A stretch of DNA of 64,000 nt from Marinobacter vinifirmus (GCF_002258215.1 NZ_NEFY01000009.1:61070-125069), one strand, 5' to 3'. Shown: positions 1 to 8,773, counted from the first letter of the stretch. Notes: generated by a model not told the origin, from the sequence alone. Made by a program: numbers and translations.

Positions 1-459
1 TCCGTGGTGCCAGTGGCTCTCGGGGATGCCAAGTTCCTTCAGCAGTTCGCTGGCAGCGGTATCCGGGTGACGGTCGGCGCGGGCCCGGCGCAGCGCCGAT
101 AACCGGCAGGGCAGGGTCACATTGGCCAGCGCACTCAGGTAAGGCACAAGGTTGAACTGCTGGAAGATGACGCCCATATGGTCAGCCCGGAAGCGATCCC
201 GGGCGCCGGCCCTCATGGCACTGGTTTGCTGCCCCAGCAGGCTGATCGAACCGGTTTGCGGCGTCTGCATCCCGGCCAGCAGGCCCAGCAAGGTACTTTT
301 GCCGGTGCCACTGGGGCCGTGCAGAAACAGGTGTTCGCCTGCGGCCAGGGAAATGTCAGGAAAAACGAGCGGCTGTTCCCGGCCTGGCCAGCGAAACATC
401 AGGTCTCGGGTCTCTATGGCCGGGCAGGCCGATCTGGCGGTTGCTGTACTGCTGTTCAT
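1..459 (-). CDS. ABC transporter ATP-binding protein, LolD/MacB-like (partial, cut by window edge)
   Basis: The gene runs off the left edge; 153 codons are visible from an ATG at 459. The N-terminal half of an ABC ATPase is clear: Walker A GPSGTGKSTLL, then the Q-loop GVIFQQFNLVPYLSAL typical of the LolD/MacB/FtsE type, which works with FtsX-like permeases rather than classical importers. The signature motif and Walker B lie outside the window. It is divergent from the DUF3299 gene 70 bp away and close to a ZrgA-like gene. In Vibrio a comparable set (zrgABCDE) serves zinc uptake, so this may be the ATPase of such a system. The ATPase call is firm; the zinc role is inferred from neighbours only. 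Confidence 0.85.
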   Translation of the reverse strand, partial: MNSSTATARSACPAIETRDLMFRWPGREQPLVFPDISLAAGEHLFLHGPSGTGKSTLLGLLAGMQTPQTGSISLLGQQTSAMRAGARDRFRADHMGVIFQQFNLVPYLSALANVTLPCRLSALRRARADRHPDTAASELLKELGIPESHWHHG

Positions 460-528
460 ATCGGTCTGGTCGGTTGCGTTGTATGATGTGGGCCGTGTTG
501 TGAATCACCCCGATTGGAGATGCCGTCC

Positions 529-1041
529 ATGCCAGTGTATCCGAAGTCCCGGGCATTGTTTGCCTGCCTTTTGCCGCTGATGTTGCTGCTGTCATTATCA
601 GCCCGGGCCGAGCTCCGGGAAATCGACTGGCTGGAACTGATGCCGGCCGAAGACCTAGCATTGCTGGAAAGCATGCCTGAGGTGGAGCACGAAGGCGATG
701 GCCCGGTTTTGTTGCCCGACGAGATCATGACGGGCCGGGTTGTGCCGGAAATGGGCGATGTCGAAGGCCGTATTCCGGGCTTTGTGGTACCCCTGAAAAC
801 CACCAGTGACATGCGCATCCTCGAGTTCTTCCTGGTGCCTTACTACGGCGCCTGTATCCACGTACCGCCACCACCGCCGAACCAGATTATCCATGTGAAA
901 TACCGCGAAGGCTTCACCCTGGAAGCCCTGTACGACCCGGTCTGGATTGAGGGCAAGCTGGTGATTGAGCGTACCGAAAACGACCTGGGTACTTCGTCTT
1001 ATTCCATGGTGGCGGAGTCTGTAGAGCGTTATACCGAGTAA
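529..1041 (+). CDS. DUF3299 family exported protein
   Basis: This is a 170-residue protein with an N-terminal signal peptide (charged start, then a Leu-rich core ending at ARA-E) and the DUF3299 core: a VVPL stretch, LVPYYGACIHVPPPPPNQ with its proline run, and a C-terminal GTSSYSM. I chose the ATG at 529 because GGAG sits nine bases upstream; a TTG at 514 and an ATG at 520 are also in frame. DUF3299 proteins often sit beside a LolD-like ABC system and a His-rich DUF2796 protein, as here, and such clusters have been tied to zinc acquisition. Periplasmic or lipoprotein-like location is inferred. Its biochemical function is unknown. Confidence 0.8.
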   Translation: MPVYPKSRALFACLLPLMLLLSLSARAELREIDWLELMPAEDLALLESMPEVEHEGDGPVLLPDEIMTGRVVPEMGDVEGRIPGFVVPLKTTSDMRILEFFLVPYYGACIHVPPPPPNQIIHVKYREGFTLEALYDPVWIEGKLVIERTENDLGTSSYSMVAESVERYTE

Positions 1042-1043
1042 GT

Positions 1044-1622
1044 TTACTGCCCCGGCCGGAAACGGTTGTCGGACCGGGTCAGCCGGGTGCCACCCTGGCC
1101 CTGCGCAGATACCCATTGCACATCCAGGAGCTCCAGGGCCGGGTAGGCGTCCAGTATGGGTGCGGTGAAGGCGGAAGCATCTGGCAAGGCGTCGCATCGC
1201 ATGCTCTGGGTGATTTCCAGGTCGGAATGGTTTGCGTGGGCGTCCTGGTCATGGCCGTGGTCATGCCCTTGGTCATCGTGAGCTTCGTGCCCTTCCCAGC
1301 CGGTATGCAGTTCCGAAGTGGTCACCCGGCAGTTGCCTCCTTCGGTGTTGATCAGGGCATTCGTGGCCACCCATTCGCGCAAACCGTCCAGTTTCTGCCG
1401 CTGTTCCTTTGTGCGGGGCTGGTGCTCGAAGCCCAGCAGGTTCCAGGCGGGCGACTCCAGCAACAGGTCAATCTGTTCGCCGGCAAAGGCAACCTGGAGT
1501 TCTGCATGGCCATGCTGGTGAGCGGCCGGGTTGTCCTGTGCCATGGCGGGTGCCGTAATGGTTGCCAGGCCAAGGGCCAGGATCAGTCTGGGGGAAGCGG
1601 ACAAGGGCAGGCGCTTTCGCAT
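1044..1622 (-). CDS. DUF2796 (ZrgA-like) histidine-rich periplasmic protein
   Basis: This is a 192-residue protein with a signal peptide ending near AMAQD and the family start HQHGHAELQVAF. Around residues 112-132 there is a His/Asp-rich loop (GHEAHDDQGHDHGHDQ) that should bind zinc or a similar metal. DUF2796 includes ZrgA of Vibrio, a periplasmic zinc-binding component. It converges with the DUF3299 gene (stops 3 bp apart). GGAG lies upstream of the ATG, and a Zur-like palindrome sits just upstream at 1646-1657, fitting repression when zinc is plentiful. The family call is firm; the zinc role rests on His content, operator and family. Confidence 0.82.
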   Translation of the reverse strand: MRKRLPLSASPRLILALGLATITAPAMAQDNPAAHQHGHAELQVAFAGEQIDLLLESPAWNLLGFEHQPRTKEQRQKLDGLREWVATNALINTEGGNCRVTTSELHTGWEGHEAHDDQGHDHGHDQDAHANHSDLEITQSMRCDALPDASAFTAPILDAYPALELLDVQWVSAQGQGGTRLTRSDNRFRPGQ

Positions 1623-1642
1623 CGGGGGATCTCCGGTGTTTT

Positions 1643-1660
1643 GATATGTTATAACATTTT
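1643..1660 (-). promoter_or_regulatory. Candidate Zur operator upstream of the DUF2796 gene
   Basis: The perfect 12-bp palindrome ATGTTATAACAT (1646-1657) is embedded in an AT-rich stretch about 25 bp upstream of the DUF2796 start. It closely resembles Zur boxes of Proteobacteria, which are built around ATGTTATA...TATAACAT, although here the half-sites are merged. An AT-rich palindrome can also be chance or a promoter element, so the assignment relies on the zinc-related gene next to it. Confidence 0.55.
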
Positions 1661-1805
1661 TATCCTTTGGCCCGGTAAAAGCAAGTGCCGATCTGGCCGG
1701 CCCGTGCCAGCACAGCGCCGTAATGCTAGGATAGACACCTCAAACAGACGGAGCGGCCGGGCAATGGCCCCGGCAGTCTCCCCCGACACAGGAACCGGTT
1801 TTTTC

Positions 1806-2405
1806 ATGTCTGAAAGCGATACTTCAGGTGCCGCCCGCGCTGCCGAATTCGAACGTTGGGCTAACGTCTTCACGGCCCACAAGGCCTTCAGCCACCCCTC
1901 CGAACTGCACGGTGTGCTTTGTGGTCGGCTGGCGGCCGGCACCCGTATTGAAGAACAGCAGTGGCTGGCCATGGTGTGCGAGCACATGGGGCTGGCGGAC
2001 CAGGCCATGGAAGAATCAGATGACCTGGCGCCGTTTATGTACGGTGCCTACGAGAAAACCCTGGCGCAGCTGCAGTCCAGTGAGATGACCTTTCAGCCCC
2101 TGTTGCCGGATGACGACTATGCCATTGAGCAGCGCCTGGAAGCCCTGATCGCCTGGGTGCGAGGTTTCCTCGAGGGCATGGCCCTGGCGGCCGGCGCTTC
2201 GCTGGGGCAGGCTCCGGATGAAATCCGTGAACTGATTGAAGACATGGTTGCCATCAGCCAGCTGTCGGAAGACGAAGAGTCCGACGACGAAAGCGAGCAG
2301 CAGCTGCTGGAAATTACCGAATACGTCCGCTTGGGTGCCCTGGCGGTGTTTACCGAATTCAATGAGCCGGAGAAGCCGGCTGGCGCAACGCCCACCCTGC
2401 ACTGA
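1806..2405 (+). CDS. ygfB: YecA/UPF0149 family protein YgfB
   Basis: This 199-residue acidic protein has the UPF0149 layout: a helical N-terminal half with LHGVLCGRLAAG, a central VRGFLEGMAL and an acidic tail rich in Glu/Asp before EYVRLGAL. The ATG at 1806 starts the recognisable part; the open frame extends upstream to 1116 but that part is antisense to the DUF2796 gene and has no family similarity. It is followed 12 bp later by pepP and then ubiH, the classical gammaproteobacterial ygfB-pepP-ubiH-visC order. In Pseudomonas aeruginosa YgfB is linked to beta-lactam tolerance through regulation of ampDh3; whether that holds here is unknown. Confidence 0.9.
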   Translation: MSESDTSGAARAAEFERWANVFTAHKAFSHPSELHGVLCGRLAAGTRIEEQQWLAMVCEHMGLADQAMEESDDLAPFMYGAYEKTLAQLQSSEMTFQPLLPDDDYAIEQRLEALIAWVRGFLEGMALAAGASLGQAPDEIRELIEDMVAISQLSEDEESDDESEQQLLEITEYVRLGALAVFTEFNEPEKPAGATPTLH

Positions 2406-2417
2406 TCAGGAGACAGC

Positions 2418-3737
2418 ATGGCCTCAATGATTCCGATGAAAGAATTTGCCGACCGCCGCCGAAAGCTGATGGACCGGATGGCTCCGGACAGCATCGCCAT
2501 TCTGCCGGCAGCGCCGGAGCGTGTGCGTAACCGGGATGTTCTGCATCCGTTCCGCCAGGACAGCGACTTTCAGTACCTGACCGGGTTTGGCGAGCCGGAA
2601 GCGGTACTGGTATTGATTCCGGGCCGGGAACACGGCGAGACCGTGCTGTTTTGCAAGGAGCGTAATCCGGAGAAAGAACTCTGGGACGGTTTCCTGGTGG
2701 GGCCCGAGGGGGCCATCGAGCGCTATGGCCTGGACGATGCCTTCCCGATCGGCGATATCGACGACATCCTGCCCGGCATGATTGAAGGCCGCAGCCGGGT
2801 GTATTACCCGCTTGGCAAAGACCCGGTCTTCGATAACCGGGTGATGGACTGGGTGAAGGTCATCCGGAGTAAAGTGCGGGCCGGAGCCCATCCGCCGGGT
2901 GAGCTGGTGGCCCTTGAACACCTGCTGCACGACATGCGTCTGTACAAGAGCGCGGCCGAAGTGAAAGTGATGGCCGGGGCCGGGAAAATCAGCGCCGAGG
3001 CCCATTGCCGGGCTATGAAGCGGGCCCGCAAGGGTGGCTATGAGTACAACCTGGAGGCCGAGCTGATCCACACTTTCATGGAACACGGTGCCCGCTCCAC
3101 GGCCTATCCTTCCATCGTGGGTGGTGGCGCCAACGGCTGCATCCTGCACTACATCGAGAACAGCGCGCCGCTGAAAGAGGGCGACCTGGTGCTGATCGAT
3201 GCCGGTTGTGAGCTGGACTGCTATGCCTCCGACATTACCCGCACCTTCCCGGTCAGCGGCAAGTTCAGCCCGGAACAGAAAGCCCTGTATAACGTGGTTC
3301 TGGATGCCCAGTACGCCGCCATTGATGCGGTCCGCCCCGGTAACCACTGGAACCACCCCCACGAGGCGGCCCTGAAGGTGCTGACCCAGGGGTTGATAGA
3401 TCTGGGTCTGCTGTCCGGCAGCCTGGACGATGCCATTGCCAGTGAGGCCTACAAACCGTTTTTTATGCATCGCACCGGCCACTGGCTGGGGCTGGATGTG
3501 CACGATGTGGGCGACTACAAGGTAGGCGATGCCTGGCGGCAGCTGGAACCGGGTATGGCGTTGACCGTAGAACCCGGCCTGTACATTGCGCCGGATAACG
3601 AGAACGTAGAGGAAAAATGGCGCGGTATCGGCATTCGCATCGAAGACGATGTAGTGGTAACCAAAGACGGCTGCCGCGTGCTGACCGACGCGGTGCCGAA
3701 AACCGTGGCCGATATTGAAGCCCTGATGGCGGACTGA
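2418..3737 (+). CDS. pepP: Xaa-Pro aminopeptidase PepP
   Basis: This 439-residue enzyme removes N-terminal residues next to proline in the cytoplasm. The N-terminal creatinase-like domain (about 1-170) carries the FRQDSDFQYLTGF motif of aminopeptidase P. The C-terminal pita-bread domain shows the dinuclear metal ligands: two Asp in LIDAGCELDCYASDITRTF, His in HRTGHWLGLDVHD, Glu in TVEPGLYI and Glu in IRIEDD. Length matches E. coli PepP. A CAGGAG ribosome site precedes the ATG. It sits between ygfB and ubiH with very short gaps, so it is probably co-transcribed with them. Confidence 0.95.
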   Translation: MASMIPMKEFADRRRKLMDRMAPDSIAILPAAPERVRNRDVLHPFRQDSDFQYLTGFGEPEAVLVLIPGREHGETVLFCKERNPEKELWDGFLVGPEGAIERYGLDDAFPIGDIDDILPGMIEGRSRVYYPLGKDPVFDNRVMDWVKVIRSKVRAGAHPPGELVALEHLLHDMRLYKSAAEVKVMAGAGKISAEAHCRAMKRARKGGYEYNLEAELIHTFMEHGARSTAYPSIVGGGANGCILHYIENSAPLKEGDLVLIDAGCELDCYASDITRTFPVSGKFSPEQKALYNVVLDAQYAAIDAVRPGNHWNHPHEAALKVLTQGLIDLGLLSGSLDDAIASEAYKPFFMHRTGHWLGLDVHDVGDYKVGDAWRQLEPGMALTVEPGLYIAPDNENVEEKWRGIGIRIEDDVVVTKDGCRVLTDAVPKTVADIEALMAD

Positions 3738-3741
3738 GCCT

Positions 3742-5028
3742 GTGACCGAACCCCGGATGGATACCGACCTGATTATTGCCGGTGGCGGCCTTGCCGGCGC
3801 CACACTGGCGCTGGCCCTGGCCCGAGTGGTACCGGAATTGCGGGTGACCGTGGTGGAAAGTTTTCCGCTCTCGCCCGATGCCCTGCCGGACGACTACCAG
3901 CCCAGCTATGACGCCCGTTCCACGGCGCTGGCCTGGGGCTCCCGGCTGATCTTCGAAGAGCTGGGTTTGTGGGCAGCGCTATCTGAACACGCGACGCCCA
4001 TCCGGAATATTCATGTATCTGACCGGGGCCGGTTCGGCGCCACCCGGCTGGATGCTGCCGATCATGGCCAGCCGGCCCTGGGTTATGTGGCGGACAATCG
4101 CTGGATGGGGCTTTGCCTCATGCGGTCGCTGCTGGAAACCCCGGTAAGCTGGCAGGCGCCGGCAGAAGTGGTTGGCATGACGCCGATTGTCGGTGGTGTG
4201 AAGGTCAGCATCCGTAAAGAGGGTGAAGAACAAACCCTGACCGGCCAGTGCCTGGTGGTGGCCGATGGCGGCCGTTCCGGACTTCGGGAACAGTTGGGCT
4301 TTGTGACCCGAACCGAGGACTATGGCCAGAATGCATTGATTGCCAACGTGTCGACCAGTGATTCGCACGGGTACACCGCGTTCGAGCGTTTTACTGATTC
4401 CGGCCCCATGGCCCTGTTGCCCCATGGTTCGCCGGTGCGGGCCGAGAACCAGTCTGCGCTGGTGTGGACGCTGACTGACAGCGCGCTGGAACACATACTG
4501 TCGCTGTCTGACGATGAAAAATGCCGGCAGCTGCAGGAGCGGTTCGGCTGGCGTCTCGGGCGCTTTACCCGCATCGGGCAGTGCAATCATTATCCGCTGA
4601 AGCTGGTGACTGTAGACGAAGCCGTGCGCCCCGGCGTGGCCCTGGTGGGCAACGCCGCCCATGCCCTGCATCCGGTGGCCGGGCAAGGCTTCAACCTGGC
4701 CCTGCGTGGGCTGGTGACGCTGGTGGAACAGTTCCGCAAGGCGGTGGATGCCGGTGTGTCGATCGGTGACCTGTCTGTACTGGGTGAATACCAGCGCCTG
4801 CATCGCCAGGACTGGCAGCAGACAGTGCAGTTCTCCGATTCCCTGATCCGTGTTTTCGGGCAATCCCTGCCACCGCTGGCTGCTGCCCGGGATGCCGGCC
4901 TGGTCGGGCTGGACCTGGTGCCCGGAGCCAAGCGCTGGTTTGCCCGCAAGGCGATGGGTACCGGTGGCCGCAAGCCGGTGATTTCAGCCGCTGAGTCTTT
5001 GCAGGAGTCCGAACACCATGACCGCTGA
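3742..5028 (+). CDS. ubiH: 2-octaprenyl-6-methoxyphenol hydroxylase UbiH
   Basis: This 428-residue FAD monooxygenase catalyses a ring hydroxylation in ubiquinone synthesis. It has the dinucleotide motif IIAGGGLAGATLALALA near the start, the DG motif VVADGGRSGLR, and the third FAD motif as VGNAAHALHPVAGQGFNLA. The Asn in GNAA, instead of the usual Asp of this family, is also seen in E. coli UbiH and supports UbiH over UbiI/UbiF. A GTG at 3742 gives the longest product; an ATG at 3757 is also possible, and neither has a strong ribosome site. It overlaps the next hydroxylase gene by 11 bp. Confidence 0.9.
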   Translation: MTEPRMDTDLIIAGGGLAGATLALALARVVPELRVTVVESFPLSPDALPDDYQPSYDARSTALAWGSRLIFEELGLWAALSEHATPIRNIHVSDRGRFGATRLDAADHGQPALGYVADNRWMGLCLMRSLLETPVSWQAPAEVVGMTPIVGGVKVSIRKEGEEQTLTGQCLVVADGGRSGLREQLGFVTRTEDYGQNALIANVSTSDSHGYTAFERFTDSGPMALLPHGSPVRAENQSALVWTLTDSALEHILSLSDDEKCRQLQERFGWRLGRFTRIGQCNHYPLKLVTVDEAVRPGVALVGNAAHALHPVAGQGFNLALRGLVTLVEQFRKAVDAGVSIGDLSVLGEYQRLHRQDWQQTVQFSDSLIRVFGQSLPPLAAARDAGLVGLDLVPGAKRWFARKAMGTGGRKPVISAAESLQESEHHDR

Positions 5029-6241
5029 TGCCCCAACACAGCAATTCGATATCCTGATCGTCGGTGGCGGCATGATCGGCTCCGCACTGGCCCTGGGCTT
5101 GTCCCGACAGGGCTGGCAGGTGGGCCTGATTGAAGGTGCCCCGGCCGCAAGCCTGATGGCCCCGGCCGAACCCGCGAACTCGGTTGACGACTTTGAGCCC
5201 CGTGTCAGCGCGATTTCCCTGGCCAGCCAGCGCTTGCTGGAAGAGCTGGGAGCCTGGCCGAAGGTACAGGCCAGCCGCCACTGTGGTTATCGGGAAATGA
5301 CCGTGTGGGACGGTGACGGCACTGGCCGTATTCATTTCGATGCGGCCGAACTGCACGCCCGCAGCCTTGGCACCATCGTCGAGAACCGGAACATCGTTCG
5401 CGCCCTGTTCGAAAGCCTTTCAGACAGCTCGGTACAGTTGCTGGATGGCGTGCGGGTGAAAGCCTGGAGCCGGGAGCAGGGTGTAGAGCTGGAAGACGGC
5501 CGGCGCCTGGTTGCCAGGCTGGTGGTGGGCGCAGATGGCGCGCTTTCGCGCTTACGCCAGTGGAGCGGCCTGGCAACCCGGGAATGGGATTACGACCAGC
5601 AGGCCATCGTGTGTACCGTCCGCACCAGCCAGAACCATCGCTACACGGCGTGGCAGCGGTTTTCTCCGACCGGGCCACTGGCCTTCCTGCCGTTACTGAA
5701 TGAAGCCGGGGATGAACACTTCTGCTCCATTGTCTGGTCCCAGGACACCTTGGAAGCCCGCCGCCTGATGGCGCTGGAGACCGAGAGTTTCCGGAAGGAG
5801 CTGGAAGCTGCCATCGAGCGGGAGCTGGGTGAGGTGCTGGCGGTTTCCCGGCGCTTTGCCTTTCCCCTGCGCCAGCGCCACGCCAAGGATTACATCGCCG
5901 ATGGCCTGGCCCTGGTGGGCGACGCCGCCCATACCATCCACCCGCTGGCCGGGCAGGGTGCAAACCTGGGCTATGGCGACGTGCGTGCGTTGCTGGAGGA
6001 GCTTGGGCGAGCCAGGGCACTTGGCCTTGCTCCGGATGATGCCTCCGTGCTGGCCCGTTATCAGCGCCGGCGTAAGGGTGAGAACCTGACCATGATGGCG
6101 GCGATGGAAGGCTTCAAGCAGTTGTTCGCCCGGGATGAACTACCCGTGCGCTGGCTTCGGAACACCGGCATGCGCTGGCTTAACCAGCTGGCGCCGCTGA
6201 AAAACCGCATTGCCGCAGAGGCGATGGGCATTGATGCCTGA
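5018..6241 (+). CDS. ubiI: UbiH/UbiF/UbiI-family FAD-dependent ubiquinone hydroxylase (probably UbiI/VisC)
   Basis: This is a 407-residue FAD monooxygenase paralogous to UbiH: ILIVGGGMIGSALALGLSR near the start, VVGADGALSRLRQ in the middle, and VGDAAHTIHPLAGQGANLGYGD, the standard GD motif. The ATG at 5018 has GCAGGAG upstream and overlaps ubiH, indicating translational coupling. Directly downstream of ubiH is the place of ubiI (visC) in E. coli, a C5-hydroxylase of ubiquinone synthesis, so UbiI is the first choice. UbiF (C6) is similar enough that sequence reading alone cannot exclude it. Confidence 0.75.
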   Translation: MTADAPTQQFDILIVGGGMIGSALALGLSRQGWQVGLIEGAPAASLMAPAEPANSVDDFEPRVSAISLASQRLLEELGAWPKVQASRHCGYREMTVWDGDGTGRIHFDAAELHARSLGTIVENRNIVRALFESLSDSSVQLLDGVRVKAWSREQGVELEDGRRLVARLVVGADGALSRLRQWSGLATREWDYDQQAIVCTVRTSQNHRYTAWQRFSPTGPLAFLPLLNEAGDEHFCSIVWSQDTLEARRLMALETESFRKELEAAIERELGEVLAVSRRFAFPLRQRHAKDYIADGLALVGDAAHTIHPLAGQGANLGYGDVRALLEELGRARALGLAPDDASVLARYQRRRKGENLTMMAAMEGFKQLFARDELPVRWLRNTGMRWLNQLAPLKNRIAAEAMGIDA

Positions 6242-6249
6242 CGTGTCCG

Positions 6250-6275
6250 GTTCTGGGTACCCGGAACTGTTTTAC
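6250..6275 (+). terminator. Hairpin after the ubiH-ubiI pair
   Basis: GTTCTGGGTACCCGGAAC (6250-6267) forms a hairpin around a GGGTACCC centre and is followed by TGTTTTAC. It lies 9 bp after the stop codon. The U-tract is short, so this is a plausible but weak intrinsic terminator. Confidence 0.35.
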
Positions 6276-6337
6276 AGCTCCGGGTTTTCGTAAACTTCGG
6301 TCTTTCCCTTCTTGTCGAATTAACAAAGGAACTGTTT

Positions 6338-7252
6338 ATGGCCGGCTCCAGCCTGCTCGTTTTAATCGATGACATTGCGACCGTCCTGGACGATGTCGCG
6401 GTCATGACCAAGGCCGCCACCAAGAAGACCGCAGGTGTGCTCGGGGACGACCTGGCCCTGAACGCCCAGCAGGTAACCGGCGTAAAGCCGGCCCGTGAAA
6501 TACCTGTGGTTTGGGCGGTGGCCAAGGGTTCGTTTATCAACAAGGCGATCCTGGTGCCGGCGGCACTGGCCATCAGCTTCTTCGTGCCCTGGCTGATCAC
6601 CCCGTTACTGATGCTTGGCGGCGCTTTTCTGTGCTATGAAGGCTTTGAAAAGCTGGTGCATAAATTCCTGCACAGGGAAGAAGAACAGAGGCACCGGGAA
6701 GAACTCCGGGAAGCGCTGAAGAAGCCGGAAGTGGACCTGAAAACAGTCGAGAAAGACAAGATCAAAGGCGCTGTTCGTACCGACTTTATCCTCTCCGCAG
6801 AGATCATCGCCATCACGCTTGGCACCGTGGCGGGCAAGGGGTTCGGAATGCAGTTTGCGGTGCTGACGGTGGTGGCGCTGATGGTCACCGTTGGAGTTTA
6901 TGGCCTGGTGGCGGGTATTGTGAAACTGGACGATGCCGGTCTCTACCTGAGCCAGAAAGCGAGCGCCATGGCGCAGAAAGTGGGGCACGGCATACTCTGG
7001 CTGGCGCCCTGGATGATGAAAACCCTGTCGGTACTGGGCACCATTGCCATGTTCCTGGTGGGTGGCGGTATTCTGACCCACGGCATTCCGGCGGTGTACG
7101 ACGCCATTCACCATGTGGCCGGCATGGTCTCATCGGTGCCGGAGGTGCTGGTCACCACGTTGGGGGATGGCCTGTTCGGGTTGCTGGCGGGGGCTGTTCT
7201 GGTCCTGGTTATTACACCGCTTTCGAAGCTTTGGCAGCGCAAGGCGGCGTAA
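6338..7252 (+). CDS. DUF808 family inner membrane protein (YedI-like)
   Basis: This is a 304-residue protein starting MAGSSLLVLIDDIATVLDDV, the conserved N-terminus of DUF808 (E. coli YedI), with the typical KKTAGVLGDDLALNAQQV that follows. Several hydrophobic segments suggest a polytopic inner membrane protein: about residues 68-100, 155-190, 215-255 and 270-295. A cytoplasmic charged loop (HREEEQRHREEL) lies near residue 115. AAAGGA precedes the ATG. The function of the family is not known. The gene stands alone, facing rsmE tail to tail. Confidence 0.85.
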   Translation: MAGSSLLVLIDDIATVLDDVAVMTKAATKKTAGVLGDDLALNAQQVTGVKPAREIPVVWAVAKGSFINKAILVPAALAISFFVPWLITPLLMLGGAFLCYEGFEKLVHKFLHREEEQRHREELREALKKPEVDLKTVEKDKIKGAVRTDFILSAEIIAITLGTVAGKGFGMQFAVLTVVALMVTVGVYGLVAGIVKLDDAGLYLSQKASAMAQKVGHGILWLAPWMMKTLSVLGTIAMFLVGGGILTHGIPAVYDAIHHVAGMVSSVPEVLVTTLGDGLFGLLAGAVLVLVITPLSKLWQRKAA

Positions 7253-7259
7253 CCTTCTC

Positions 7260-7285
7260 ACGCCTGCCAGTTCACAGGCAGGCGT
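7260..7285. terminator. Hairpin between convergent DUF808 and rsmE genes
   Basis: A 9-bp inverted repeat, ACGCCTGCC and GGCAGGCGT with an 8-base loop, lies between the two convergent stop codons and overlaps the end of rsmE. No U-tract is visible on either strand, so termination is possible but not established. Confidence 0.35.
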
Positions 7286-7991
7286 CAAACAACCGGCTGA
7301 CCAGCACCGGTACAGCGGTTTCTACCCGCAGGATACGGGGGCCGAGGTGCACGCTCTGGCAGCCGGCTTCTTCCAGTTTACCCACTTCGTAATCGGTGAA
7401 GCCGCCTTCCGGGCCGATGCACAGGGCGGCGGATTCGTTCAGGTGTGTGGGGCAGGGAGCTGCCATACCGGGGTGGGCGACCAGTGCCCGTTTTCCTTCC
7501 AGCAATGCCGGTAATTCGTCTTCCACGAAGGGTTTGAACAGTTTGCGGATATGCACCTGTGGCATCACCGTGTCCTTTGACTGTTCCAGGCCCAGTGTGA
7601 GGTTTTCCCTCAGGTTGTCGTCTGACAACCAGGGCGTTTGCCAGAAGCTCTTTTCCACCTTGTAGCTGTTGATCAGCCAGATATCTTTCACGCCCAGAGA
7701 GGCGCAGGTTTGCAGTACCCGGCGGAACATCTTGGGGCGTGGCATGGCAAGGATCAGGGTCAGCGGCAGGGCGGCCGGTGGCGGGGTCTCCAGCGTTAGC
7801 TGCAGTTCCGCTTCGGAGTCGTTCAGCTTGAGGACTTCACCGTACCCCATCAGGCCGTTGACCCGGCCCACCGGAATGCGGTCGCCGGCACTGGCCTTGA
7901 GTACGGTTTTCAGGTGTTGCAGCCGGCGGCCCTGAAGCCGGGCACGGTCCGGGCTGACGAAGTCTTCGTCCAGCAGCAGGGCCAGGTTCAT
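7272..7991 (-). CDS. rsmE: 16S rRNA (uracil-1498-N3)-methyltransferase RsmE
   Basis: This is a 239-residue SPOUT methyltransferase that modifies U1498 of 16S rRNA. The N-terminal PUA-like part (HLKTVLKASAGDRIPVGR) is followed by the SPOUT domain with AMPRPKMFRRVLQTCASLGV, the SAM-binding loop LCIGPEGGFTDYEV and the C-terminal LGPRILRVETAVPVLV knot. Length and motifs match RsmE. Its ATG directly abuts the tatC stop codon, so it ends the long minus-strand cluster that starts at ubiE. Confidence 0.93.
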   Translation of the reverse strand: MNLALLLDEDFVSPDRARLQGRRLQHLKTVLKASAGDRIPVGRVNGLMGYGEVLKLNDSEAELQLTLETPPPAALPLTLILAMPRPKMFRRVLQTCASLGVKDIWLINSYKVEKSFWQTPWLSDDNLRENLTLGLEQSKDTVMPQVHIRKLFKPFVEDELPALLEGKRALVAHPGMAAPCPTHLNESAALCIGPEGGFTDYEVGKLEEAGCQSVHLGPRILRVETAVPVLVSRLFDACL

Positions 7992-8773
7992 CAGGCTTCC
8001 GGTTCGTCTTCGGCGGCCTGTTCACGCTCGCGATAGGCCAGGCGGCCAAAGATGATGCCAAACTCGAACAGAATCCACATAGGCACCGCCAGCAGAGTCT
8101 GGGAAATGATGTCTGGCGGGGTCAGCAGCATGCCGATGATGAAGCAGCCGACGACCACGTAGGGACGCTTGGCCGCGAGATCCTGCGGCGTGGTGGCGCC
8201 GGTGAGGATCAACAGTACGGTAGCAATGGGAATCTCGAACGCCACACCAAAGGCGAAAAACATCTTCAGCACGAAGTTCAGGTAGCTGGTGATGTCCGGC
8301 AGTTCCACGATGCCTTCCGGGCCGATGGCGGTAAAGAAACCGAACACCAGCGGAAACACCACGAAGTAGGCGAAGGCGGCACCGGCATAGAACAGGATGA
8401 CCGAGGTGAACAGCAGCGGGAATGCCAGCCGCTTTTCATGGGCGTACAGGCCCGGCGCCACAAAACTCCAGAGCTGGTACAGGATGACCGGGATGGCGGC
8501 AAACACTGCCAGCACCAGGGCCAGTTTCAGGGGCGCAAAGAACGGCGAGGTGATGTCGGTGGCGATCATCATCTGGCCCACCGGCAACAACTCCCTCAGG
8601 GGCTGGGACAACAGCAGGTAGAGATCGTTGGCAAACGGGTAGATAACGGCGAAGCAGATAATCACTGCCAGCACCATTTTCAGTAATCGGTTACGCAGCT
8701 CGAGCAAATGCTCGATCAGGGGCATCTCCTGTTGTTCAGAAGATGCTTGATTGCCGTCTGGCTTGGCATTCAT
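7991..8773 (-). CDS. tatC: Sec-independent protein translocase TatC
   Basis: This 260-residue polytopic membrane protein is the receptor core of the twin-arginine pathway. It begins with the amphipathic LIEHLLELRNRLLK of TatC and has six hydrophobic segments. The family elements FVAPGLYAHEKR and the conserved FAFGVAFEIPI stretch are present. It overlaps tatB by 4 bp, so translation is probably coupled. Tat exports folded cofactor proteins; the soluble quinoproteins of this window may instead use Sec signals, so no specific client is implied. Confidence 0.96.
   Translation of the reverse strand: MNAKPDGNQASSEQQEMPLIEHLLELRNRLLKMVLAVIICFAVIYPFANDLYLLLSQPLRELLPVGQMMIATDITSPFFAPLKLALVLAVFAAIPVILYQLWSFVAPGLYAHEKRLAFPLLFTSVILFYAGAAFAYFVVFPLVFGFFTAIGPEGIVELPDITSYLNFVLKMFFAFGVAFEIPIATVLLILTGATTPQDLAAKRPYVVVGCFIIGMLLTPPDIISQTLLAVPMWILFEFGIIFGRLAYREREQAAEDEPEA

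Noticed and set aside
1116..1805. Upstream extension of the ygfB open frame
   Set aside because: The in-frame extension lies antisense to the DUF2796 gene, has no similarity and would give YgfB a 230-residue head not seen in the family.
2424..3803. 459-residue open frame antisense to pepP
   Set aside because: A GC-rich shadow of pepP; the translation has no recognisable domain and runs across the pepP/ubiH junction.
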